Both the position numbers and the translations under genes were made by a program. The notes below the pieces were generated by a model. That model was not told the DNA's origin, searched no databases, and saw only the letters and a list, made by a program, of their open reading frames with translations. From contig CM038918.1 of NCBI GenBank assembly GCA_021904315.1, positions 14,337,349 through 14,401,348 on the forward strand: DNA of 64,000 bases, given 5' to 3'. Below are positions 25,231-36,900 of the stretch, piece by piece (position 1 is the first letter of the stretch; each line of letters opens with the position of its first letter). The stretch comes from Sphagnum magellanicum. Lineage: Eukaryota > Streptophyta > Sphagnopsida > Sphagnales > Sphagnaceae.

Positions 25231-26650
25231 TTCACTAGAAGAAATCTTATCCTTTGCAACCAAGAAATCAATGATTAAACGTTCTAAACAATTAATAATT
25301 AACTATAATAATAGGATTTTTTTCAAATCCTACATGCAAAAAATTGTAGTTATATATTAATGGTGCATTTGACTAGTAAATGATGACATAATAACAAGAA
25401 GGATGCTGTTGTTTTTTCATTACAAGTTTTCATCCGTATGACATCCACAATTTATGACAAAATGATGTGGATGTCCAAAATATCATATGAAAATGTGATT
25501 AAGATAAAATCATTTCAAATATAACTAAAGAATGACTATGCAAATGACATGGACAAAATGATGTGTCATTACATACATAACGTGATCATAAAATTACTTT
25601 ACAATGGTTTTAAAATGATTATTAATATAAGTTCACATGTAAGGAATTATGACATGTAGGGAATTGATTTCGATTAATATTATACATATAAGTAATATAA
25701 AAATTTGAATTATATATTTTTTGAATATACTTGATATATGATGTATTTAAAAATATTTTATCTGAGTAAAAAATAGAAATGTAAGATGTTGTAAATATAT
25801 AATTTATTTTTAAATTAAACTTTTATCATCAACTTAAGTAAAATTTTATATTACACAATTATATTAAAACATATGTGTAAAATTATGTAAGATTTCAAAA
25901 AATTATTCAATATTCAATATTACTTATTATTTAAAATAAAAATAAAAATATGTAAATCAAATGTATAAATCAATTTAATATGAATAATATAATAATATAA
26001 TAATAATATATAAATTGGATATTATAATTGATTTATGATCCATTTATAATTTATATGGATAAATTTTATGGACTCATATGTCTAAATTAAAATTTATTAA
26101 TAAAATTATGATATATTGGAAGAATGTTTGTATAATATAAATTCATAAATCAAATGAAGGTTTAACATATGAAAGATATTTTTTAATTTTTTCTTGTACT
26201 ATTGACAAAGGTTTTTTCAATTTACAAATCATATGTTTGACTTTTTTTTTCCCCAAATAATGGTCATTGAAATATTACTCAATAACAAAATTCAGATTTT
26301 TTCTTTTGAAATAATTCACATATATATAAATTTGTGTACATTATTGAAGGAAATTTAGGAATAAATTTTTCATTTGGACAATTTATCAATAAGATATGAA
26401 TCATCAAATTTAAGGTTGTGTGTAATGTTTAAATGAAGTATGGTCTAAATAAAATAACCATTAGATTGTTTGCACAACAAGTGGGGTGGCTTGGTCGTAA
26501 AGGACTTCAATTCCATTCTTGGGGCCCAAGGATCAAATTTCACAAATGACATTGTTACGATCAATGATGGATATTGATCGAATATTCCATACCTAATTAA
26601 ATTACCTAGGTTAGGTGCCTACTTTAAGTAGATTAGGTGGTCTACTTAGA
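25231..26650. mobile_element. CACTA-like insertion inside the hAT transposase
   Basis: CACTAGAAGAAATCTTATCC at 25231 begins the segment that interrupts the hAT frame. It matches, in inverted form, the CTAGTG-ended sequence at 63307-63326 in 18 of 20 bases, so it is the left end of a CACTA-type element. The right end is not clear; hAT similarity returns near 26650. The interior is very AT-rich, with a tRNA-like segment and a TAGGT-type repeat like those inside the larger CACTA element. Confidence 0.55.
26484..26541 (+). repeat. tRNA-like (SINE-head-like) segment
   Basis: TGGCTTGGTCG (26487) resembles a pol III A box with two mismatches and GATCAAATT (26531) a B box with one, at tRNA-like spacing, after GTGGGG. 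It lies in the insertion that splits the hAT transposase. Confidence 0.4.
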
Positions 26651-27689
26651 GTACCTTTTGGTCTCAACAATTTTAAGTTGTTTTCTTTACTTGAAAATTA
26701 TTTAAACAATGCTTGGTTTTTATGATGATTTGTTATTAATTTTATATTAGTTCTAGCCTCATTTACAATTTTATGAACCTAGTCAATTTTTCCAATATCC
26801 TCCAAAACAAGATCAATGCCATGGGTCGTGCAGCCATTGTAAGTAATATAAGGATATCTATCCTTTAGGATTTGTCAAACACTTTTACATATTGTTGCAT
26901 TATTAGTCATCACCTATACCACATTTTCATTTCACACTTTTTCAATCACTTCACAAATTATGTTGGCAATATAAATTGCCACTTTGTTTTTCTAGTTGTT
27001 TCAACTACTTGCAAAAAAAATCCCTTTATGGACAAACACATAAAATATTTAATAGTGGTTTGTTGTCAACACTAGTCCAACCATCACAAGTCTATACATC
27101 CAATTTCTTTCCAACTTTCTTTCACAACATCCAAATCTTCTGATCAGATCATTTTTCACTTTTTTTAACAATGTTGTTTTCAACTTTTCATAACTTGAAG
27201 GTAAATACCTAGGACTGTAATGTCCAACAATATATATCATTTGTTTGAAATGATTTAATTTGATGACATTGAAAGGAATCCCACATCCAAATTTTTAAAA
27301 ATAATTATTTTATCCATTTCTTCACGAATTTGAACATTCCAAATTGTCTGCAATTTCGGTTGTGTTAAATCAATGACTTTACTTATAAATGTTTCCATTT
27401 TATGTTTGTCCAATTTTTTTTCTTCGAAGCTTTTGCAATCTACTCTTTCAACGGTTGTAAGGTCTCTTATGGAATGATTAAACATAATTCTATGTTATTT
27501 GAAGTGCCCAAAAAATGTTCTCTAATTCTTGTGATAGATGTTGCTTTAAATGTTTTTGCACAAAACTTACATTTCAGTTCCCAAGAACTCCCATATTTTG
27601 CAAGTGGATTTACACATTCAACAAATGTTCACTTTAGTGCTTTACAAGGAGGCCACATAATAGTTTGTTTTTTTTAAAACAGAAGAACA

Positions 27690-30080
27690 ACTGCTGGGAA
27701 TAGAAGAAGAATTATTGAAAGTTATTTTTACCAAACAACTTATAGCAAAGTTATATGTAAGAAAACTAGGCATGTTGGGAGTTGTTGCTATAAAAAATTA
27801 TAATTATAACATGAAACACAAAAGAAGTGGAGGCCCAAGGCACACCATGTATTAGTGGCATGGAAATGCACTAGCAATTGCACAATAGATTATTAAAGTG
27901 TGGAGGCATGTTTATAATAGAAGCATAATGTATCAAGGCATGCCACATGACAAATGCACTAAAAGGTGCATTTGTAGGTGTAGTTGAGTTTGAATGATGT
28001 AAAATTTAGGTTATGAAAACAACAAAAACATCATTGAGCCCAAGTCCCATAGGCCACCCGTTGTTTTGAAAATTATGTATAGTACTAATCCAAAGCAAGT
28101 TGGCTGATAAAACAAAGTTTAAAAAGAAATCAATTAACCCAAAAAAAAAAAAGTAATTTTCATTTCTAGTAAAAAGAAAAGAGATTTTTGTCTTTATATA
28201 GAAAAACCAAAAACAAAAAGGGAAAAATAACGAAATGAACAATAAGATTATGAAAAATAATAATAGTGAAAGTGAAAGTTATAAAAAAATAAAAAAGAAA
28301 ACAAAAAACACAACAATACAAAGTGCACTAAAAAAAAACTGACAATTTGATAGTCATCTATCTTTTTGGTCTAGTTGCCAATAATTAATTGTCTTCTTCC
28401 TCCAATCGCATGACTATCTTTTTGCACAATCAACTATCTTTTCACTCTAGTTGTAGGTCCTTTTATAGCTCTTTTTTTTGGCTCCAACCACAAGACCCCT
28501 TTTTGAAAATATGTTCAAAATGATATCAAACAATTGAAGCTTTGTTTTCTTGTCACAAAGGGGAAAAAAAACAAATACAAAAGTTGAAGTTGAAAAAAAA
28601 TGAAAACTAATGCCAACACTTGATTAAACATTCTAGTAAATTGTTCAAAATGTAAGTAAAAAGCTTTCAAAATGATGTCTTGATTGATTCTTGCAATGAA
28701 GAAGAATATGCTTAGGTTTTAAAAAAAAACTTGAAAGTGATACCTCCTAAGAGATTGCCATGTGGTGTGTTTACAGATTGATGGATTACATCAATGTTAC
28801 TAAATACCTTCTAAGTTGCGATTGTTGCCTTTTAGGTGGTAACTAAATTAGGATTTTTTTAAGGTCACATGTTTAATTTAAAATAATCATTTATTTGGTG
28901 ATTTTCAAACAATGACTTTGAGTACACTTATAAAATGCGTACTTAAAAAGCTTGTAGAATGTTTTTGGTAACACTAATCACAAGTCACAATAAAAACATT
29001 TGAATAAGTAACTAAATTCATGTTAAACATGATAACCTTACCTTCCCATACTTCACATGCACTTTAGCTATTAGACATGACTTGCTTCAAACCATTCAAT
29101 AAGGATTTTAGAAAGGAATGACATTTTGTAGTGACAAAAAAAATAAAAAATAAAAAATCAAACAAGGTTTCATCGATGGAATGGGTGGACAAGGCTTTGC
29201 AATAATTCCTAAGAAAACTTGAAGAATTGAAGGTTAAAGTAGGCAAAATCTAGTCATTGAATCTTGCTATCACGGTTGGAAAGTTTGGTTCAAGCAAGGT
29301 GTTCACTCTAAGTCGTAAGAGGAGAATCATGAAAATTCATACTAAAATGCAATAGATCAAGCCAACAACATTGAGGATGAAATTGACAATGCCATAGACT
29401 TATCGAATATTGCAAGGACTTTTCAAGCAATGCTTACAATAGCTCGTACCTTAGTTGAATGCCCCTCTTCACCCACACCTCAATCCTGCATACAAATGCC
29501 ATGCAACACAACCATTGTAACAAGAAACCATGAATAGCATCAACTAGTGGGGAAGTTAGAGGATCTTGGGACATTTTTCTTTGCAACATTTGCTAGTAGT
29601 TCTTCCCGTGGTTTCTCTTCTTTCTTGATTCCGTATCTCCTTCTTGCCAGTGGCTTTAAACATCCATGGACCATGTTACTAGCTCAACAACTATGTTCGG
29701 ATCTCTAGTGGGGTCCATCACAGCTACGCCTCCACCTACTTTGCTTCTTCCTATGTAACAAAATTTTCCGAAATCCTAGTTGCATACAAGAACTGATGTG
29801 CATCCATCATCAAGAAACAAACTTAAAAACTCTCACTAAAATCGTGTTGGTGCTGCCTGTGTGGGAGAGAGACTATGCAGTAAGTCTCAAGATCTTGATC
29901 GCAAATACGAATGAACCCACATGACCTTACCCATGTCCGATACTTACCCACCCTCGTAAGGATCATCCTCAAGCAGCCCAAAACGCAGAACTAGCCAAAG
30001 CTGAATCATATGGAATCCTGATGCCGTGGAAACAGTCACTAGCCAAAAAGGATATTCTTGTCACCTCGAATGAATCCAAT
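27690..30080. other. Spacer between hAT fossil and the FLX-WW-RRM gene
   Basis: AT-rich with A/T homopolymers up to about 29250, then more balanced composition as the gene is approached. No coding sequence was recognised. The last few hundred bases presumably hold the promoter. No convincing TATA box was found. Confidence 0.4.
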
Positions 30081-30931
30081 GGGAGAAAAGAGCCCCAAAC
30101 CCTAATTTGTCTTCACTTCAGGAAATTGTGTGTCCGTCGGTTTTGGTGGTGGGAGCTTTCGTTGCAGTTAATTTTTTTTTTCTTTCCTTTTCTGAACCGA
30201 GTTTTTTTTTGGGTTTCTGCGGCGAAAAAATTCTAACGAGGAAGGAGAACCTGAGATTTGGTGTTCGCACAGTCAGTACTACTGCCGTCTTGTGTTGGCG
30301 TGACTACCAGCAACATTGTTTCTTTGGAATCAGATTTTTTCTGAGGAGTTGTACTTTTCGGGAGGTTAACGTTGACGTTTTCTTTCCGGTTGCTTCAATT
30401 TGGTGACAACAGAAAGACGATCAGGTTCTTCGGTACAGGAGTGAAGGAAGGAATGTAGAAGTGTTGGCTGCTATTCATTTCAGTTTTTAAATTTCCAGGT
30501 AAGGAAAGGCTTTGCCATGCTCATTGTTTCTTGTTTGGTTGGAATTAGATTTCTCTTCTGTACGTAGCCATATAGTGTTCGATGGTGGAATGTGGGGTAC
30601 GTTGGTTGCGGCAGCAGCACTCGTAGAAGGTTTGTTTGCTGTGTGTATATGTCCGCGTGGGGGGTGTGCACTCGAGCGCCATTTTGTCGATGCGCGTCCT
30701 ATTTCCAAGTCTGTTGAAGGTCTTGTTGTGATTAACCCCTGTCGAGGTCAAGGAAACTTGTTAATCAGATGGCTGTTTGCAAACCCTAATTAGGGTTTGG
30801 TGCTCAGTTTTTGATACGTAAAGAGAGGAATGGTTTATGATTGTTCGATTTTTATTTTTTCCTATTCTGAGGGCGTTTTCGCTGCTGTAGTTGTGGAACT
30901 GCAGGAGGTGGTCTGGAAAAAGAATCTTGAG
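30081..30931 (+). promoter_or_regulatory. 5' leader of the FLX-WW-RRM gene with a leader intron
   Basis: The leader shows a good donor TTTCCAG/GTAAGG at 30499 and an acceptor CTGCAG/GAGG at 30904, giving a probable leader intron of about 400 bp that ends 27 bases before the start codon. A telo-box AAACCCTAA lies at about 30096-30105, and a palindromic pair lies inside the intron. The transcription start is not known. Confidence 0.5.
30780..30799. promoter_or_regulatory. Palindromic double telo-box
   Basis: CAAACCCTAATTAGGGTTTG is a perfect 20-bp palindrome made of two inverted AAACCCTAA telo-boxes. Telo-boxes in plant leaders bind TRB/PUR-type factors and mark growth-related genes. It lies in the leader intron. 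Confidence 0.5.
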
Positions 30932-33900
30932 ATGTCAAATAGGAACCGCATGCCTGTGCCCCATGTGCTCAATGCACGGTCTGTGACTCAGAATGGTCCC
31001 AACAATCTGCGTCCCTTAGCATATGGGCATCAAGTGCGACCACAGCTGGTTGGGGCACCTCCAGTGCTGTCAGGGCCTCCACCTGGAATGCTTGAACAGA
31101 AAATCTCAACCCAACACAGTGAGATTCAGAGGTTGTTGACAGAGAATCAGCGGCTTGCAGCCACTCATGTAGCACTCAGGCAAGAGCTTGCTGCTGCACA
31201 GCAAGAAGTCCAGCGGTTGCAGGCATTGGTTGCAGGCATTCAGGCTGAGAAGGATGGCCAGATGAGAGCACTGTTGGACAAGTCAGGAAAGCTGGAAGCA
31301 GACTTGCGAGCAGCTGAACCACTCAAAGCAGAGCTCCACCAAGCTCAGACTGATTGCCAGAAGCTGCATGTACATTCTCAAGAGCTTGCACAGCAGGTGC
31401 GCACTGTCTCACAAGAGCTGCAGCGGGCTCGTGTGGAGGCCCAGCAGGTTCCTTCCATGCGTGCAGAACTTGATACTCTTCGACAGGAGCTGCAGCGAGC
31501 CAGGTCAGATTTCATTCTTGTGCTGGTCATTGATTTACAAAATTGCTCTGCTGTTTCAATCTAATCACGAAGAGTTGTTTCTAAAATACCTTTGTTTGTC
31601 ACCCAGTTTTGCTGTTTTGCTGCCTGGAGACTATGTCTCATGTCCTTGTGTAAAAAAGATTGGTCCTTCCAATTTGTTTGACACATTGCTATCCAAGTTC
31701 AGGGCATTAGAAACTAGAGAAACATTCACTGTTACAGCTCTATCTAAGATTTTCTTGTTTGTTTATCCTGGATTGTGGGCAGAGCGGCCTTTGAGCTGGA
31801 GAAGAAGGCAAATTCTGAGCAGTTGGAGCAGAGGCAGGCAATGGAGAAGAATTTGGTCAGCATGGCTAGAGATCTGGAGAAACTCCGTGCAGAACATACA
31901 AATGCTGAAAATAGAGCACATCACAATTCAGGTACTTGTGTAGATGCCACTAATGTAGCAAATGATAGTGCATAACAGGCAGTAATCTAAATGGAGATTT
32001 GATGTCACTGGCTGGTGTTTGATGCATCATTTGTTAGGTAGAATCTGGACTCTAGGTCTGTGATTTAACCAAGAGTAGGGAGAGTATTTTACATTGGTGT
32101 TACTCATTTGTGAATAGTGTACTGGTTATGAATGCCAGCTGTTGCATCATACAATGGAGGATATCCTGTCCAGGATGGAACTTATGGTACCATGTCACAG
32201 CAAGGTTATGGTGATGGCTATAGCATGCATTCCCAGGTATATCTATCCCATCCATCATTTGATTGTTTTTTGATCCAATAGCTGTTTCTTATTCTTCGAG
32301 CTTGGTGGTTTGGGAAGTGCCAACAAACTGGAGATATGGGTCTAGAACCACTCTGAGGTTCCCATTGAGAGTGGCAGTAAGGCATTTGCTTGCTTGATTC
32401 TTGAACATGAAGCTCATCCTTCTGCATGGTATGCAAGTGTCATTATGGGCTTGTGTCTGCTGAGTCAGGTGTGTAATGTCTATGGTCTATTTGCATACAT
32501 ATCCTTGTGATTGTGTAGATGTAGCACCATGACTATGGGGATTTTGTATGAATACTTCATGGATCCATGAGCTTAAAGCCACAAGAAAGATACCCATTAG
32601 TATCAGGAGAAGGGTATGTGTCCATAGCCCCCATAACTGAATGCTGTAGAGATTCTTCAGTAGGAGGTCAGCTTATCAGTATTAAGAAACAGCTTTGACA
32701 GATGAATTGGCCTCCTTATGGATGAGTGATACATGGCTAGGTAAACATTGCTGAAGACCTCAAAAAGCCCTGAGGTCTTCAGGGGGGGTTCTTGGCTGCC
32801 CCAAATGGAGAGTTTGTCCAAGAATAAAGCTTTTGATTAGCTATGCCTCTTTAGTGCTAGCTGACATCATGACTGAGTGCTTCCAGTTTCTCCATAAAAT
32901 TGGCATGCATTAATTGTCTGCTCTAAGTTATGATCAAATTTTCATAAACAGATCTATGCCCAGAGTGAAGGAAGTCTAGGGGGAATTATGGCAGCTGTTC
33001 ACTGTCCTTCACCATGAAGGTAAAAGGTTTGATAACAAGGTTATGATGCCTGTTTGGCCAGAACTGACACATTGGTGACCTTCATTTTGTGGAGTTTTCT
33101 CTGCGATGTCATTTAATGGGTTTTGGGCTGCTCCAAATGGAGGCCTGCCCAAGTGCCAATCCATTGACAGTCCACATGCCAATTGGATATGAATATATTG
33201 GTTCCCATATCTTAACAAGCTGCTGAGCATCCAGTTAGTTATTCTAACGAAATGGGTAACTACTGTGGACATACTGTGGTATAAAGGGCATGTATCATAA
33301 CTTGCCTTGAAACTCCTACCCTACCCTAAAATGCCTGTCAAGCAATTGCTTAGCTTTTATCATGAAGGCTGTATCATTCTCTATTCTCTAAAAGGAGGAT
33401 GTCTTGAAGGTTTGATCTATGTATGGATGTTCTTTTGTATGAAATCTCATGAAAGCAAGGTGGGTTGGATGTAATCTGTCTTGAGGACAAACAATGTTAG
33501 GAAGCAGGTCAGTGTCCCGCTTTGTCCTGTGCTCAAAGATAATGTTGAATTTTTTGGACTTATCATAAACAACTTGTGATATTGTTACCAGGAAGCAGTT
33601 CCTACAGGCAACAGCCTCCAGCAGGGTGCAAATCCAGGTGAATCAGACTTAAATAAATCACATGCGGAAGCCAACAAGTATATGACGGTGCAAGATGGGA
33701 ATAGTACTTATCATTCTGCCAATGGAAACTTAGTGCAAGATGCAAATCTATACAGACCACCTGACTGGAAACCTGCAGAGGAGTGGGCTATGCACAAGGC
33801 ACCAGATGGTAAACCCTTCTATCACAACCAGTTAACAGGAGCAACACAATGGGAAAAGCCAACATCCTTGGATTCTCAACATTATGTACAGGTGGCTCTT

Positions 33901-36900
33901 ACATCTCTTATGCTGTTTCTTGAGATGAATTGATTTACTGTGCATAAATCCTTCTAGACATATTGAAATTTCTGCTATCCTTGATTCTGTGGGTGTTCCT
34001 CAGACTTCACCATCCATTAGCTCTCTGCCTGGTCTTTGTCTTTCTGATAAATTTCCATATCTTTATGTGTTCTGAATTTGTAGATTTAAGATTTCCAAGA
34101 AAATTCTGAATGTAAGATTTGGGGTTATCTATATTGAAGCTGCCCTGAAGATGTGGTTTGTAAGTCACTGTCAAACATGTTGCTTCAGTGGGCAATTGGA
34201 CAAGTGAGATACTGTCACTATTGTTCATATTATGAACTTTTTATCTTCTAGTTCATGACAAACTGGTTCTTTATTTTTTTTGTTGCCCAGTCTCTTGTGT
34301 TTTGTTCTCACATGGTCCAGTGCAAGGTCATCTTACCGTTGAATTTGAGTTAGCTAGTGGTTGTATGGAGAGTTTTCAATATATATAAGGATATATGTCG
34401 ATCCTGATGATTTTATCTGCCTCATGTTGAATCAGCAAGAACAAACTTTGTCATTGTCCACCCTTGCAATTTGGGATCCTGATAATATGGGTTGTGAAGA
34501 TTTTTTGCTTTGTTTATGATTATACGTTTTTTCGCAAATTGATTGGCACATCTGTTTAACCTTCCCCCTAATACCATATACCTTGTCCATAATCCATACT
34601 GTCCTTACAATAGCAAACATATAATAGGACTGTCCATAGTATCAGCAAACAGGGTAGAGGTCCCTTTCAAGAATGATGAAGCTTGGATGTTCATGGTTGC
34701 AGGCTGCACAGGTCCCAGGGCAAGTCCTGGAGGGGGGTCATGTTCCTAGTGTTCAACCTAACAATCAAACCCAACAGGAGGTTTCTGTTGCACAGATGCA
34801 GCAAGGAGGAACACCAGCCCAGCAACAGCAGTTGACACAATATGCTCAACCTGTGCAAAATGCTGCACAGCATGCAGCAAGCTATACAGCTCATCCAGGA
34901 CCTCAGATGCAGCAGGCTGGGCTATATGTTCAGCATCCTGGAGTATACATGCCTCATCCAGGAATGTACATGCAGTCTGGGTCACACCTGCAGCAACCTG
35001 GAGTCTACATGCAGCAACCATTGACACAAACACCACCAGTTGCTGGTCAGATTCAGCAGCCTGGAGTCCCTCTCGTAGCACCAATTCCAGCTCCACTTGG
35101 TACTCAAATGCAACCACCCATCCTTCCATTGCAAGGGCAAGCTCTGCAATCCACACCTTCCACCCAGTTGCCCCAAGTTGTTCACTCCCCCTTGAATTAT
35201 GCAATGCCAGGGGTGATGGCACATCAGGTTCCAACACAGGCAAGAGGTCAGGTGCAGCATATCACACAGCCATCACAATTGCCTCCATTAATGCCAACTC
35301 CTGTTGGGCAGCAACCAATGCAGCAGTCTTCCTTGTCTCAACCTAATCAAATCTCTTCATCTAGACCTGGAGCTTACTCCTCTCAATCTCCACAACGACA
35401 GCAGCCAAACTTGCAGCAATCACAGGCCCACCCCCGTACACCAGCACAGGCTGCTACATCACAACCACAGTCACTACCTCAAGGACCCTCTCAGCCCTCA
35501 CACACTCCACATGGTACAAGCTCCACACCTTCAGTCTCACCCATCCTGTATTTCATCCTGTTCTGGTTGCTTCTTGGGCCATGCTTGGACATTACAAATC
35601 TTTTTTTCTGCTATGTTTATCTTCATTTCTGGAAGCAGTGCAGTATCTCAACTCCACATTACGCAAAAGCAGTGCAGATTCTGCTTCTACCCAGTCTTTC
35701 TCTGTACTGCATTCTATGTTGCATCATTTTAGAAATTGAATGTCAGTCATTTACCAGTTCTCTTGTGCGGGTCTAAAGCCTGAAGGTTCACATCATGGGA
35801 TCAGATTGTGCTGGTTTTGAAATGTTATGCTTGGGGTTGCTTTACTGGTGGGGGCAGTTTCTGCACCCCCTCTGATCCATCCAAGACCACAGATTTCTGA
35901 GACTCCTACTCCTGTTAAATCGGCTCCCCTACTTCCTCTCACTGCAACCAGTGGGCCTCAAGGTGACTGCCAATACCTGTTATGAGATCTACTCAAGATT
36001 AGTAAGATTGGTTTGGTTTTTTTGCAGACTGTTGAATTCAAAAAATTAATTGTTTCAGTTCTTCTTTCAAGTTTGTGAGGATTTACTGTCCTCACTGCTC
36101 TGCAAGTAGGACCTGCTAAGGACACTTACTGTGTTCTTATTATTGTCCCATAGTAGCTGCTAATGAATTGGCTGGACTGTTGAACAGGGGCCAATTTGTT
36201 TGTATTTGGCATTCCGGAAGACATGGGTGACAAGAAACTTGCAGATTTATTTTCTCCTTATGGTTCAGTTGTTTATGCCAAGGTTGGGGTGGAGAAGGAT
36301 ACAGGAAGGAATCGTACTTATGGTAAGTCTTCTGATATCTGGTTATCTTTTTGCTTTACTCTTGTCCACATACTATTGTGATCAAACTCTTTCCAGAGGC
36401 TGTAGTTATTTTTTCTGCTCATCTGTCATTCATGACTTTGCTCAGCTAAAGGTTATTTTCAGAGTATCTGATGACTGTGTAGTCCAGTCACTGGTCACAC
36501 TGTGGTTTGGTCAATGGCAAAGCCTTGAGTGTGACATACTGTAGGCACAACCTCTGGTCAGCAGATAGTATCAAGAAGTGGAGAAGCAGAAAGCTGATAA
36601 AGTGTGAGAGTTTCAGTCCTGTATAGAGAAGTTGAAGATGTCCTGCAGGAGACATCTTAACTGCATGAGTTCATTTTTTAATTTCTTGAGGTTGAATTTG
36701 GGGGTATGAGAGTTTTGCTTGCTTAGTACTTTCTACCCAGCTCAAAGAAACTTTTACCATTACTTCTTAAGTAATGGGTGGTGGCATTGGCTTCTTGTTG
36801 TTGATGGGAAGAGTGCTTGGATATTTGTGGATTGTGGTGGTGATATGGGATATTGTTACTCCAAGGAGTAATTGGGTCAATGGTGTTGTGTTCCCATCTT

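Larger units (their letters stand above)
24510..27680 (-). pseudogene. hAT-family transposase, decayed and interrupted
   Basis: Minus strand. A BED-type zinc finger lies near 27660-27500 (CKFCAKTF ... IREH). A DUF659-type region runs about 27300-26660, with CGIPFNVIKLNHF, MTNNATICKSV and the hAT signature NGCTTHGIDLVLEDIGKID. A middle part lies near 25200-24770 (ARIVLDPKWRG). The hAT C-terminal dimerisation domain is near 24710-24530 (WWSSYGSKILKLQNFAIKVL ... KCNRLTFERVVNLL). Stops interrupt every part, including TAG within GKID-VHKI and TAA after the dimerisation core. An insertion of about 1.4 kb separates the DUF659 part from the middle part. Such transposases cut and paste hAT elements; this one is dead. 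Neither terminal repeat was identified. Confidence 0.85.

Noticed and set aside
30830-30931. In-frame upstream ATG adding 34 residues to the FLX-WW-RRM protein
   Set aside because: Probable leader intron acceptor at 30904 removes it, and FLX family proteins start near MSNRNRMP.
35514-35775. Read-through of exon 5 with a hydrophobic tail
   Set aside because: A donor at 35514 in the right phase joins to exon 6; the extra sequence is T-rich and unlike the protein. An alternative end remains possible.
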